Positions 12,057-23,546 are shown, counted from the first letter of the stretch. The stretch is DNA of 64,000 nt from Hyposmocoma kahamanoa (GCF_003589595.1 NW_020654810.1:15889652-15953651); one strand, 5' to 3'. Program-made: numbers and translations. Notes: a model not told the origin generated them from the sequence alone.

Positions 12057-12301
12057 TTTTTTTATAATATCAAGTGACGGGACGAACGACTCGTGTATGC
12101 CTGTACGCCTGTCCATAACAGTTGCAGTGCCACTCAGAGCTTTAAATCGCAAAAATGTGAGGGGCATACTGCCACTGCGCCTGTCACCCTGAGACATAAG
12201 TTGACAAGTCCTATGATGCTGTAATTCACTAGCAACCTTATTGTTCAAAACCAGAACGCAGTAATGCTAACATTACTGCTTGACGGCAGAAATAGGTAAG
12301 G
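12057..12301 (-). mobile_element. SINE family S, 5'-truncated copy
   Basis: The poly(T) side is at 12057-12061, followed by ATATCAAGTGACGGGACGAA and the GCATACTGCCACTGCGCC segment. It stops at AAATAGGTAAGG, the same point where the 18466 copy stops. Just beyond, AGGTAAGGTTTATA at 12294 is mirrored by TATAACCTTACCTT ending at 12330, a small local palindrome. Confidence 0.8.
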
Positions 12302-12334
12302 TTTATAACATAATGTGTATAACCTTACCTTTAT

Positions 12335-13083
12335 TTTGAACAATAACGTATTATCGGATGCATTCAAATTACAATTTTATTGAAGTAGTAACATTTATAA
12401 TTTAGGCATCGATTTTAAATTGAATCTATTGTTTTTGTGTTATATAAGTCGCTGGTCAAGACATCAGAAATAAAATTTATGTGTTATAAATGTATGATAA
12501 AGTAGAACAATGGAAATTTTAAGTGTCTTTCAAAGACTACAGATGTTGTTAATGTACCTTACAGTATTAAAGGCGATCCAATAAACAACAGTAATGTTTA
12601 GACTCCATACGTAAATTGAAAATTTCTCTATTCTCTGGTATTTACATTAAAAACACGTACTACTAATATTTATTTAAACGTGAATCGAATAAATAGACAC
12701 TTTATTAACGATCTCTCGTTATAAAAGATAAACACGGCACAGCTAGAATTTTTTAAATCATTGTCTGTTTTTTTTCATCTATTAGAGCCGCACTCGATTA
12801 ACTGTGTCGTGTGAACAGTCCCTAGTTTCCAATGAATGGGTCTGTAATCATCTGCATTGAAGCCATTATCTCAATTGGCGAGTACTCATTGAGCGACCTC
12901 CATGGCCGGACACCGCACCCGATTCTCAGTTTGCTATACAATGTCCTTTTCAACTTATCTAGTATTCAATTTGTGAATTTTACGTCATTAATGGACGGTG
13001 ATCTCAGTTGATCGATCGTTTATTTACGGCGATTTTATTTTATTCGTTTTTTATTTACTTTTTATATAATTGGATTGTATCAA
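12335..13083. other. No gene recognised
   Basis: AT-rich, nothing supported. Confidence 0.4.
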
Positions 13084-13320
13084 ACTGCCTCCGTGGCCGA
13101 ACGGTTACCATGCCGGACTGCCACGCAGAGGTCCCAGGTTCGATTCCCGGGCCGGGAGAAATATTTGTATGGCCTACATTTATTTCTCTCGTGAGTTTGG
13201 GTGTAATTTGTGGTTGTCTAATTGTGTGTCCATGGCACCCGCGACACAGGGTTTCCCTAGTGCGGGGCTATGTTGATTGTGAGCGTTACTATGTTGATTG
13301 TGAGCGTTATTGTCTTTTTG
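13084..13320 (+). repeat. tRNA-derived SINE, family T1, best copy
   Basis: The head TGCCTCCGTGGCCGAACGG (A box) and GGTTCGATTCCCGGGCCGGG (B box) resembles a tRNA. The body follows: GGCCTACATTTATTTCTCTC, GTGAGTTTGGGTGTAATTTG, CCATGGCACCCGCGACACAG and TTCCCTAGTGCGGG. The 5' and 3' ends of the head would not form a good acceptor stem and the body is repeated elsewhere, so this is a SINE and not a tRNA gene. Near the 3' end a 21-bp unit TATGTTGATTGTGAGCGTTA is present twice in tandem (13270-13310). Confidence 0.75.
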
Positions 13321-13779
13321 CAACACCAAAATGTGTTCCTATTAATATCATTCTTATCTTCGATTTCCAGCAATGACCGCAGCACACAGCACTTTGGCCT
13401 TACTATGAATCAGTCTCCAAAAGTATAATAAAAAAATGTATCAGACACAGCTCTTTGCTACAATTTCATTTGGGTTCCATGATTGTTTTAATAAGTATTG
13501 TTGAAATTTTATTACTATTATTATTTTTCATATACTTACTAGTGGCTTTTCAAAAATTTTTATTTTATCTTTGATCTGTTACACTAAAACATATTCACAA
13601 TCATAATTTACACTTACTGCTACATTCATATTAACACTCGTGCGTGTAGTTACATATCGAATACACTGTAGAGAAGCTCTGTCGCTGCACAGGAATGGCA
13701 TCAGAATTCTCACTAGAATCTTAACAGAGCATTGTGACTTAAACATGAACAACCACATGTCAAATATTGGGCAGAGTTT

Positions 13780-14083
13780 CTTTTTATAATATGAAGTGAC
13801 GGGACGAACAAGTCGTGCGCCTAATAGTGAGATACACGCCTGTCCATAGCAGTTGCAGTGCTACTCAGAGCTTTAAATCGCAAAGATCTGAGATGCTCTG
13901 TCTCTGCGCCCGTCACCCTGAGGCATAACTTGACAAGTCCTATGTGCCAGTAATTACACCACCACCCTTACCCTTCAAAACCGGTTAACAGTAATGCTGA
14001 CATTACTGCTTGGCGGCAGAAATAGGTAAGGTGGCAGTACTTCCCTGGATGAACTCTTTCATAAGGAGCTCTGCTGCTACTAA
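13780..14083 (-). mobile_element. SINE family S, full-length copy
   Basis: All blocks of the family are present from TTTTTATAATATGAAGTGAC to GGAGCTCTGCTGCTACTAAA, including the GTAATGCTGACATTACTGC hairpin. This is one of the three most complete copies, with those at 44497 and 55444. Confidence 0.85.
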
Positions 14084-16319
14084 ATAGTGTGTAGAGTGCA
14101 GATTTTACCACGAGGTGGATGAAATTCCTACGCATCTCTCTCACTCTCATCTCTCACTCGATGCTGCCCCCTGATAAGCGTAGGAAGCTCCATACTGGGA
14201 ATGCACAGGCTAGAACCAGAGGAAATAAATAATTTCGGAGCCAGGAAAGTCCTTCAGTTCTTTAATGCTGTTGGACTTGGCTCTGAACTGTAATTAGTGG
14301 CGATCGTAATAAATCAGTTAATGGTCGCAGTGATGAGGGTTCGCATAGGCTCTGAATGAAGCCACCTTAATAATAATACATATCGAATAGGATATTTTAG
14401 ATACACTATTTACACTTTATTACATTTATTATTTCGATGAATAATTCACTCATAGTCGATTCTTATATTTTTGTTTACGAATGATTTCTACGTTTAGTAC
14501 CTATCGTTGGTTTTGACTGAAAACCAGCACTTTAAGGAATTTGGCACTCTTGTAACTCATCTGCTCTTTCTACAAAACAAAGCATATATTATGTATATTT
14601 CGTAATTGTATAAAATTACATATGACAATAGCAGCTTTCATTTGTTTCTTAAATAAATACAACTTTGTTGAAAATGTCAAATATACAATCACGATCATTT
14701 GTCAGCTTTTGTATTTAAGAGTTCTTTCTGTTCTGTGTCAGTAGAACGGAAACATAAATTATAAACTACTAGTACTAAGTTTACGTTTATTTTATGCGCA
14801 ATTATTTTAATATATATATAATAATTTTATTGTTTTATCTGTCCAGATAATTTTATGAGAAGTTAACACAAACACGTTACGTTACTCCTAAGAGTAATGG
14901 TGTAATTTTGTGTATGAATACTTCTTTAGGTATGTGTACAAAGTTAAATGTGGAGCTGTTAGGTACGTAAATAGGAACATACATAAAAAATACAATCCTT
15001 TTAACAAATTTCCAGTTAAATGACGATAAATATATTTATTTCATTTTTAATGTTTACGTATACTAAATCACGCAGTTTTAAAATGTGTATTATGTTGTAT
15101 ATTTTAAGTCTCAATTTTCCGTGATTATCATGCGTTGTTTTTCAGGTGTAGGTTGCGCCAATCCTTGTGTGATGTACGCATTTCATTATCATACTGCAGG
15201 ATTTTTATCTTTATTTAAGGTTTTACAAACTCAAACAGTGATTAATGAGTCATAATTAATGAACAAATATCTTTTACAGGTCATAGTATGAATACGAATC
15301 GATAACTCGACCATTAGTTTGCGTAGTATGGCAATATAGTCAGACAAAAAGGTATAAAAGCTAGCCTTTATTATCTACATTATTCTTAAGTAGCCTCACG
15401 GCTAGGGACAATTCTAAGCTGACTGTTCAAATGTGTCCACACAGTTACTCTCGTTATAGCAATTGAAAATACACGGGCCATATTCAGTATCTGCAGTGTT
15501 TACTCCGGTCAATCAGGATTGTATTTGTACCTAGACCCTGACAGTAATTCCCCTGTCCATTAAATTAGCATGTCCATTATGTAACACGTACTTTTCGCAA
15601 CGCACACGAGTTATGGGATGCGCCGGAATTTCTACTCATATGTAGATTTAAAAAAAATACAAAAAAAGGAGAAAGTCAAACCATTACGTTGACTTAAAAG
15701 CCATCCACGAAGAGTCAATAAACTGAACAAAAGAAAGAAAAGTGGTGCGCTCGCGTATTCTACCTACATTTGTTGAGTGATCTCCGAAATGGAAATTGAA
15801 CGCACATCTTTTGCGCGCGCAGTCATCTTGATTTGTCCGTAGCCTAATTTGAGTAGGTACTTCTTATTTACCTTCACTATTGTCTCCAGTCTGTTACATC
15901 TATTACTGTACATTACGAGTCAACGACCTATATTAGTTATCAATTGCTGCCATTACGTGTTAGAACATGTGTATAATATAGACTTTGTATTTTAGTTTCT
16001 AGATATTATTTGAATAGCGCCGACTAGCGGCTTTTAGATACTTTTATTTCGAGTTTTAAATTTATAAGTAGATTCTACAGCTGTTTTCCTTTTCAGTATA
16101 AAGGACATTAGAATAATAACCCATTATCTATAGTGTAAGGTTTTCGATGCAGTATCGATCCTATCACCGAGTTGCAATAAACAATCAGCATGTTAGATTT
16201 AAGACACAACCCAAGCAATTTCACGATGTATTGAGATATAAATGCCCTATATTATAAGACAATCACTTGACTATAAGAATGACTTACACGTTAGATTCAC
16301 GGAAAAATATTTTTCCCAG
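14084..16319. other. No gene recognised
   Basis: 14150-14340 is GC-richer and unique in the window (GGAGCCAGGAAAGTCCTTCA). The rest is AT-rich. No coding segment can be supported. Confidence 0.35.
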
Positions 16320-16375
16320 GGTTACGCAAGCGGTAAATGTGGTGGAGCACCTTAGTTGCCATCTTCCGAAGTTTG
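16320..16375 (+). other. Weak candidate exon (56 nt)
   Basis: It is preceded by ATATTTTTCCCAG and followed by the strong donor GTAAGTGAG at 16376. Only one frame is open across it, reading VTQAVNVVEHLSCHLPKF. The pyrimidine tract is poor and such pairs occur by chance in a window of this size. It lies in a GC-richer unique patch at 16270-16560, which makes it slightly more interesting than a random match. Confidence 0.15.
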
Positions 16376-16712
16376 GTAAGTGAGGCACTCCATTTATACA
16401 CTGCCCGACGTGATTCCGGAGAGAAATATTTAGTCGATTGTACCGCTCGTGCCCTTAACACATTTATTGACACGAAGACAACTAGTGCGGAACATCACGC
16501 ATAAATAGATCTTTCCCGGGAACCACGGGAAGTATTCACACCGTAGTGTAGTAGCTTTCGCATAGCTTATTAGATACCTTTAAGTCTAACGGTCGATGTC
16601 ACGCTATGCATGATTACGATAAGAGCACGATTTTAAATTTTTGTCATATATTGTGGTGTATTTTATGTTAATTGCACATTTTTTCTTACCATAATTTTCT
16701 TGATGTTTATTA

Positions 16713-16750
16713 CTTCGTTCGAATTAGGTACTCATGTAATTCGAACGAAG
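16713..16750. repeat. Perfect 14-bp hairpin
   Basis: CTTCGTTCGAATTA at 16713-16726 and its reverse complement at 16737-16750 are separated by 10 bases. Function unknown. Confidence 0.85.
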
Positions 16751-17809
16751 GAGTTGTCTCGATAAGGAAAATTGACGCAGCCGAATGCCGGATGTAGATT
16801 CGGTGATATTTTGGTTGGTATGAAAGCTAAGAGGGTAATCGTGGAAGGCAGCAGGAAGAGCTTTAGTCAGTGAAGCTGAGCGCAAGCCAACTGATCCGTG
16901 TAATAGAAGTCTGTGATATCAGGCTGCTTTCCTCCTTTCGTCTTTACGCATATGCGAACATCTGCAACGATCTCAGGTTAAATTTGATTTCGAAATCCAT
17001 CACTGGTCTTATTAGGTTTTATCTCGTTAGGAGAGAATTCAATTATAAGTAGCAACGGCGTGTTTTAATTACAATCGTGTTAAAACGAAATACGTAGGTC
17101 GTTTCGTCGGTCGGGTCGTTTAAAATTTTATTGTACCAACTGAATATTGACTAAGTTCTTCATCAAACTGCATCTAGTATACAATAAAATACAACACCAA
17201 CAACACTCAGTCGAGCAGTTTGATTTTAGGTGTATGTGAAAACGCCAGGCAAGGCGCATACGCCTCAGACGACACCCGACCATAATCCGATTATATGTAA
17301 CAAAATGCTTCTCGCAGCTCGTAGCCACTCGCCGACAAGTTTACTTTGCTCGTTACAAGTTTAGTACTTAAATCCAAAATCATGGTCTAAATCAAAGTAT
17401 AGAGGATTTTGTCATTCAGCACGACTTCTATTTAAACTAGAAATTTTAGTACACCACTAGTGGTTTACTAGCCAAAGGTAAAGTGTGAAAGTGCGAGGAG
17501 ACACTAAATTGTGCAGATCTTGGCTAAACTTAATTACTTCAGTGGTCCTGTATCCTATGAATTTACTGGGGACTATTTTGGAAACTGTACGAGTTATAGA
17601 TATGTATTATACTAAATATCTATACTCCATATTTCCTTTTGTCCTTACCTGAAATGTCAATGGAAGTATGTTAGAAAATAGAAATAAATGTCACGTTAGC
17701 CCTCCTTCCTGCATTCCTTAATGATTGACATATGAAGCAGGGCTATATTGTACTATGCTCTAGGTTTACTGAACACACTACATAATTAAAATGTTTTATT
17801 TTTTTTCAG
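16751..17809. other. No gene recognised
   Basis: No repeat or coding signal. A moderately GC-rich part lies at 16760-16880. Confidence 0.35.
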
Positions 17810-17874
17810 CAGCAGCGTCCCTACAGGATATTTGTTAGTCTGATCTTCAAAAATATGGAACCAAATTTAATTAA
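17810..17874 (+). other. Candidate internal exon (65 nt)
   Basis: A long pyrimidine tract and acceptor (TTTTATTTTTTTTCAG, ending at 17809) precede it, and the donor GTAAGC follows at 17875. Of three frames only one is open, reading QQRPYRIFVSLIFKNMEPNL. The length is 21 codons plus two bases. Spliced directly to the candidate exon at 41727, this frame would meet a TAG at once. The two are therefore not simply consecutive coding exons, unless one is untranslated or this one ends a splice form. No family is recognised. Confidence 0.25.
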
Positions 17875-18465
17875 GTAAGCAAATCAAATTTTAAAAAGTG
17901 TATATGAATTTTATAGACAATAAAATTATCAAAAATTGCCAACGACATTGTCATTGTAAATAAAATATACCAACGTCTGAATATGAGGAGATTCGAAGTT
18001 CCTTGTTGTATAAGCCGAATAGCTGACAAAATACACTGCCCGTTGATAGCGACCTTTCTAATTCTCTCATATTATTATTTAATTACTTACACAACTTTTA
18101 GAAGCTTATTTAAACGGATGTCAAATTTTGAATGACCCTTTTATTTTCATTAAACATCGGTGTAAAGGGTATTTAATCGCATTCTAACTTGCGTTTCACT
18201 CTGTTTTTGTACGTCTGTTGTGTGATAAATAAATTAAGCAGACATTAATGTTTAATGGCGAATATGCGCGACGTAATTTTACTATTAGGAGATTTAGAGA
18301 ATTAGAGAATTTGTTCGATTTATTGTGATTACGATCTTATTTTAGATAACTAACCATAACCATACTTATTGACACGGAAACTTATCAAGACGAAAGAATG
18401 ACACACGTTAACGAGTTTCAGTTGCTGCAGTGTATTGTACCGTTGTGCAAAGGTTTTGTTACCTC
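17875..18465. other. No gene recognised
   Basis: AT-rich, no recurring repeat. Confidence 0.4.
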
Positions 18466-18720
18466 TTTTTTATTATATTGACGGGACAAACAAATCGTGC
18501 GCCTGATGGTAAGCTACACGACTATCCATAACAGTTGCAGCCATTCAGAGCTTTAAATCGCAAAGAAATGAGGGGCACTGCTACTGCGTCTGCCATCCTG
18601 AGACATAAGTTGACAAGTCCCATGAGCTGGTGAAGTTATAGAACTTCACCAGCACCCTTACCCTTCAAAACCGGAACACGGTAATGCTGACATTACTGCT
18701 TGGCGGCAGAAATAGGCAAG
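18466..18720 (-). mobile_element. SINE family S, left member of an inverted pair
   Basis: The poly(T) side is at the left. The copy stops at GGCAGAAATAGGCAAG, so the 5' end of the element (about 50 bp) is missing. It contains a small local inversion, GAAGTTATAGAACTTC near 18632. It faces the copy at 19184 head to head. Confidence 0.8.
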
Positions 18721-19183
18721 ATATATGTTTGCAAATGTGGCGCCATAAACGCGCGTCATCTGCGTGTAGCGTAGGCCATATAGACGACTGCGGGCGGCAG
18801 GCGGCGCAGTGACGTGGCCACGTGCCCTTCCCGCGCCCCTTTCCTAGACCTGCATCCGCGCTTTTTACGCATGTTTGTAAAGCTTCGTACGAGCGTTTGA
18901 ATCTACACAAAAGCAAATAACCTGCTTTTGGACTCTCTACGGCGCCGTAAACGCGTAAAAAATACGCCGTGTGTGTAGGGTCTAAGCCGGTCAAAAGAAG
19001 CTTTATATCCATGTAATAAGAGTGAAGATGACAATCGAAGACGTTGTGTGTTGCGCGTCTTCAGTCCCAGCAGAAGTGAAACGCGCAAAGTCTTTGTGGC
19101 CCGTATTGCATGGTCATAAATCTTTTTCTGGCCGGCTCTAGTCAATCACTGCGTCAAATCTCAGAAAGTAAAAGGCTCATTGT
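18721..19183. other. GC-rich segment between inverted SINE copies
   Basis: Markedly GC-rich for this window. It carries CGGGCGGCAGGCGGCGCAGT near 18793, and two similar but not identical motifs, GGCGCCATAAACGCG at 18740 and GGCGCCGTAAACGCG at 18941. Frames of 115 and 80 codons on the minus strand cover it, but they run into SINE sequence or have no recognisable domain. It may be a separate non-autonomous element with repeated internal motifs. Confidence 0.4.
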
Positions 19184-19464
19184 GTTCGTCCTGGAAAGTA
19201 CTACCACCTTACCTATTTCTGCCGCCAAGCAGTAATGTGAGCATTACTGCGTGCCGGTTTAGAAGGGTAAGGGTGCTGGCGAAAATACAGGCACATGGGA
19301 CTTGACAACTTATGTCTCAGGGTGACGGGCGTAGTGGCAGTGCCCACAAGATGTTTGTGATTTAAAGCTTTGAATGGCACTGCAACCTTTTCGGATAGAC
19401 GTGTCGCTTACCACCAGGCGCACGACTTGTACGTCCCGTAACTTGGTATTATAAAAAAAAAAAA
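19184..19464 (+). mobile_element. SINE family S, right member of an inverted pair
   Basis: Sense strand is plus. It begins at GTTCGTCCTGGAAAGTAC, holds GCAGTAATGTGAGCATTACT, and ends CTTGGTATTATAAAAAAAA at 19453-19464. A long A tail suggests a fairly young insertion. Confidence 0.85.
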
Positions 19465-20683
19465 CTTATCTAGCACGGATAGCCGAAACCTGTCATATAA
19501 TGTCCAGAGGCTTCATTCATGAGGTAAGCTAATAAAAACTGTCATCGGATATTACTACAAGTTTGCATTGACTTATTGGACCGTAGTAAAGTCTCGGTAG
19601 TTTACATTTCTCACGCATTATGAGCGGCACTAGCGCACGACCGAGCGAATTGGAAATATAGCCAACAGTTTGTACCGAAAAATGCTTTTTCCGTATCACC
19701 GCTTATCATTACAACATGATCATTTTCTTTCGAATGCAATATGTAACAAACATGTCGAATATACCTATATTGCTGCCATCTGATATATTCCTCGCGTCAT
19801 AGTAATGAATTAATCTCTTATCTTCTAGTTCACATTGAGTTGCACAAGTGCCCTCGATCTAATTAACTATTATTTAGCGTCTAGGCATGTCTAATTTAAA
19901 ATAATTACTCGTTCCTATGCCTATTTAACTTTTCCATTTTTCTTTTCAAACTGTTAAGAAATATCTAATAGACAAGGTTAGCCATTAGTAGTTGAGTGTT
20001 GTGGCCTTTTTTTGCCGCCTTTCGGCTGATGGACTGAACCACCGCGATGATAGATAGACGGTGCGTCTTCTTTTTGTTTAGTTGGTAATGTCAATTGAAT
20101 GTCAACGACTTGATCAGACTGGCTAAATAAAGAATTCCTCAACTTGGAGTCTCTCCTACTTGTTCTCAGCGGGTAAGTTCACACATTTACCCATGCGCTA
20201 TAAAAAAATTCGATCATGATTTTATTACTTATTTTGCTATGGTGGTTCTTAAAAATAATATTTTTCCAGGGATACGAATGCCACTCAGTAGATTGGAATG
20301 TTATACTGGAACGTATTAGCAGGAATGTTATACGCATTATTATTATACTAACAAAGAATTTCGACAAAAATGACGGGTACGAACCAGCGAATGTTGCCTG
20401 AAGATGGCTACCACAGTATGTCCAGCCGGTAGAAGAAATGTTTCTTTGTGTTGTTTGAGCTTTGTATAAATAGATAATAATAACATATTGATAAATATCA
20501 TCAATTAAAAATCATGATATTCAGTAAAAATAAATTAACATTAAACGCATTTCAAGTATATATACCTACTTACTCACGATTGACGGAGATTATCTCATCC
20601 GTGTAGGAAGTCGACCTATTCCTACATTTGTACGAAAATAGGTAACTATCTCATTTTTGCAATATCGTGTTTGGATGACATTG
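19465..20683. other. No gene recognised
   Basis: AT-rich. An open stretch after TATTTTTCCAG at 20268 (GYECHSVDWNVI) runs to a stop at 20399 without a donor. I could not support it as an exon. Confidence 0.35.
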
Positions 20684-21460
20684 ATTTAAACCATCGAGTT
20701 ATTATATTAACCAGAAATAGAGACAAAATGACATTTAATTTGTTTGAAAACTATTCTGCCATATCATTACTGTGACAACTGCGCTCCGATTGGCCAACCC
20801 GAATTCGAAACTCTTGACGTAGGACCCGAGAAGCGCAGCAGCGATAGCGTAGATTGTACACAAATAAACAAAGAGAGCACAAATAATAACTTTTATATTA
20901 AATGAGATAAACATAGAATACAAGATAGTAAACAAGAATGAGGTGTCATGGGAGTGGACTTCATTGTCAGTAGGAATTTGAATCTAAGAACTAAACAGCC
21001 AGTAAGAAACTATGCGTTTGTCGTATAAGGTTCGTACCTCAACAGAAACAATTGACGGGTGTCGTCAATGGGTGTCGTCAACTGTTTCACTTCAAATCGA
21101 CCAGTTAACTTGAGCTTTGCTATAATGGACGAAAATTGCAATATTATATGTTTAATATTTAAATACCGATGAAATGTGATTCCGTTTGTTTTGAAATTAG
21201 ATGTTTTGCTGTTTTTCCCACACCACCGAATAGAACAGCACGGCATTGTTAGAGATATTATCTTTATTACATTATTGTATTTACATACAGAACATTTTTT
21301 GGAATATACGGAGACGTACACACAGGTCAGTAGTTGATCTGTTTATATTTCAGTGCAAACGGGAGTTGATATTTATAAGAGCTGTATCGCTAATGTGTTA
21401 CCAGGAATATACGGCCCTTATTTCGTCTCTATTTCTGGTTATATACTCGATGATTTAAAC
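20684..21460 (+). mobile_element. hAT-like non-autonomous DNA transposon, copy 1 (with target duplication)
   Basis: The element proper is 20692-21452 (761 bp). It begins CATCGAG and ends CTCGATG, with further inverted similarity (AACCAGAAATAGAGAC at 20709 against GTCTCTATTTCTGGTT at 21425). It is flanked by a perfect 8-bp direct repeat ATTTAAAC (20684-20691 and 21453-21460). Eight-base duplications are typical of hAT transposons. There is no transposase ORF. Internal sequence matches copy 2 at 58709-59229 in the opposite orientation. This copy has about 235 bp extra (about 20820-21055), where copy 2 is either deleted or never received an insertion. Confidence 0.85.
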
Positions 21461-21601
21461 GATTTTCACACATAATTTTTGGTTTTAAAATCGGGATTTA
21501 TTCGTGTATAGAACATAATTTTATTTACCTTAAAAAAATATGTTCAATACACGATTAAATCTCGATTTAAAATCAAATAACGTGTCTGAATTCTTTTATT
21601 A

Positions 21602-21812
21602 ACCGACTTCAAAAAAGGAGGAGGTTCTCAATTCGGCTACGTTTTTGTTTTTTTTTGTATGTATGTTACGCCATCTCATTTGTGAACCGATTTTGATAAT
21701 TCTTTTTTTTGTTGGAAAGAGGGTACCTCAGATGTGGTCTCAATTAAATTTGAAGAAAATATTCCACCTCGAAGGGTGGCAAACTAGGGGATGAATGGCT
21801 TTTGAGGTCGGT
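21602..21812 (+). mobile_element. ACCGACYTCAAAA-type element, second copy
   Basis: It begins ACCGACTTCAAAAAAGGAGG and ends TTTTGAGGTCGGT. The interior shares GAACCGATT and GAAAGAGGGTACCTC (here GGAAAGAGGGTACC) with the copy at 5801-6009 in reverse. No clear target duplication was found. Confidence 0.7.
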
Positions 21813-23345
21813 TTTTTTAGTACACTGTACTGTTTTTTTTATTACTCTATAGTAGTAGGTTGTCACCTTAATTGCAATCTGTAGCTGCAGATTTGGTATA
21901 GTGCAAGTGTTGGGGCATGAGGGGCACATCAGCAAGTTGTGCATGGACTATGACATGAAAAGTGGCTCGATGACATAATATACTAAGACGTAATAAGAAC
22001 AAACATGACAAAAAATATTTACTCACTTTCGGATTGAATTTATAGAGGTACTAAAACTTTGATTGGTAAATTATGATACTGTATGTTTTTATAACAATTT
22101 ACAATTGCTTATGAGTTTTCTCATAAAGCGAGAATACGAAATCAAAACTATATTTTTTTATAAAAATGAAACTTACGTGCAGTATTGCGTTTTCAAACAA
22201 TTTCTTTTACAATTCCTGTCAAAGTATATGTTTGTAAATGTCTAAAGTTATTCACTTTATCATCGCTATATCGACTTGCGAGCGCTGTAGTGTTTTAGCC
22301 TAAAAGGTAAGTACTGTCGCTGTCTGAATCAATTCAAATCACATCACAATTTCTAATACGTTAAATATCCACTCATTTCAACTCTACGACGACTACAACG
22401 GCAAGAACTAAATTAACAAATGCAAGTGTACTTCCGTGACAGGATAGTGACACTTATCATATTAGGTTTAAGGTACATTCATAGTCTTAACTGTTTGAGA
22501 CAGTAAGATGCGTCACAAGTAGACATCGTTATCTTAATACTAAATGAAACACAGGCTACCGGGAACTTATGCCATGTCGGGAAACGTCAGCTAGGCCAGG
22601 GGATTTGCACAGAGTAAGGGAAATAAGACCTTTTCAAATCGAGCATTGTAAATAAATGTTTTAAAAATTCTTCAATTATTTCGTGATTGTTACACATAGG
22701 AAATTGTTCCAGAAAAAAAAAAATAATTTCTTTATGAATTTTCTTTTTCTTTTCGTCATCAACGGGTCGTTGTCATGAGAGATTAAAAATGCAACAAATG
22801 GATCTTTATGTTGACACAATAATTTCAAAAGTCTTCAATATCTAGCCCTCATTGGATTTGTCGTAGTTCGTTTAATATAACATGTCATGTCAGTTAGTGT
22901 GACGTTAATCATTAATAAACGCGACGTTAACTAGAATAAGGATATGACACAACGCTCTAGTTCCTACTAAAATAACAATTTGATGTAACGCTTTTTTAAG
23001 AGTTCCCAGAAAGTTAAGTCGAAATGAAATACAAGCTATTCAAGCGATCCTTTAATTTAGATTTGAAGCGATCATTATATTCACACTGTCAAATATTTTA
23101 AGATATAAAGACGTGAAGTTCTTTGTTTAGGTTTGTTTTTTATCCAGGGACTAAAATGAGCCAATATATACCCAAGGTGGTTAGCCACACGAGCTTTGGC
23201 GAGGTTGTTATTACTCTGAGGGTGTTTTCGTTTTTAGTCTTTGAGATGAAAACTTTTAATTTCACTTCGATTCGAAACAAAAAAAATCTTTACAGCAATT
23301 TCACAAACCAAAATTCTGAAGGTTTCGCGGTATTTTTTTTTAAAC
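21813..23345. other. No gene recognised
   Basis: AT-rich; only chance ORFs. Confidence 0.4.
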
Positions 23346-23546
23346 CAGGGGGGCTATTCTCGATCTCCGTCTGACATCCGTCCGAAAAAATTACTATCAA
23401 ATAAGTAATATTCGCCAAATTAAAAGACAAGTATCCAGTATGAAGCTTCATTCGCATCACGCGTCTTTTCATTTGATCAAGTATTGCTTATTTGGCAGCA
23501 ATTGTTTCGGACGGATGTCGGACGGAGATCGAGAGTAGACCCCCTG
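23346..23546. mobile_element. Foldback MITE, 201 bp, almost fully palindromic
   Basis: It begins CAGGGGG and ends CCCCCTG. The outer 47 bp of each side match at about 43 positions (shared CTCGATCTCCGTC and GACATCCGTCCGAA). Pairing continues inward (CAAATAAG, AAAAGAC against GTCTTTTCATTTG, CTTATTTG), leaving only a short unpaired centre. No transposase. The CAGGGG end is like many hAT ends, but the 8-bp flanks do not match each other, so the superfamily is open. Confidence 0.8.

Noticed and set aside
13084..13160. A functional tRNA gene with clear A and B boxes
   Set aside because: The body continues into a repeated sequence shared with 4248 and 53823, and the two ends of the tRNA-like part do not pair well as an acceptor stem. 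It is a SINE head.
18665..19145. Proteins of 115 and 80 residues on the minus strand
   Set aside because: One runs into SINE sequence, the other is a GC-rich chance frame, and neither has a domain.
20269..20401. Exon after TATTTTTCCAG (GYECHSVDWNVI...)
   Set aside because: It has no donor before the stop and no recognisable protein, and lies in AT-rich DNA.
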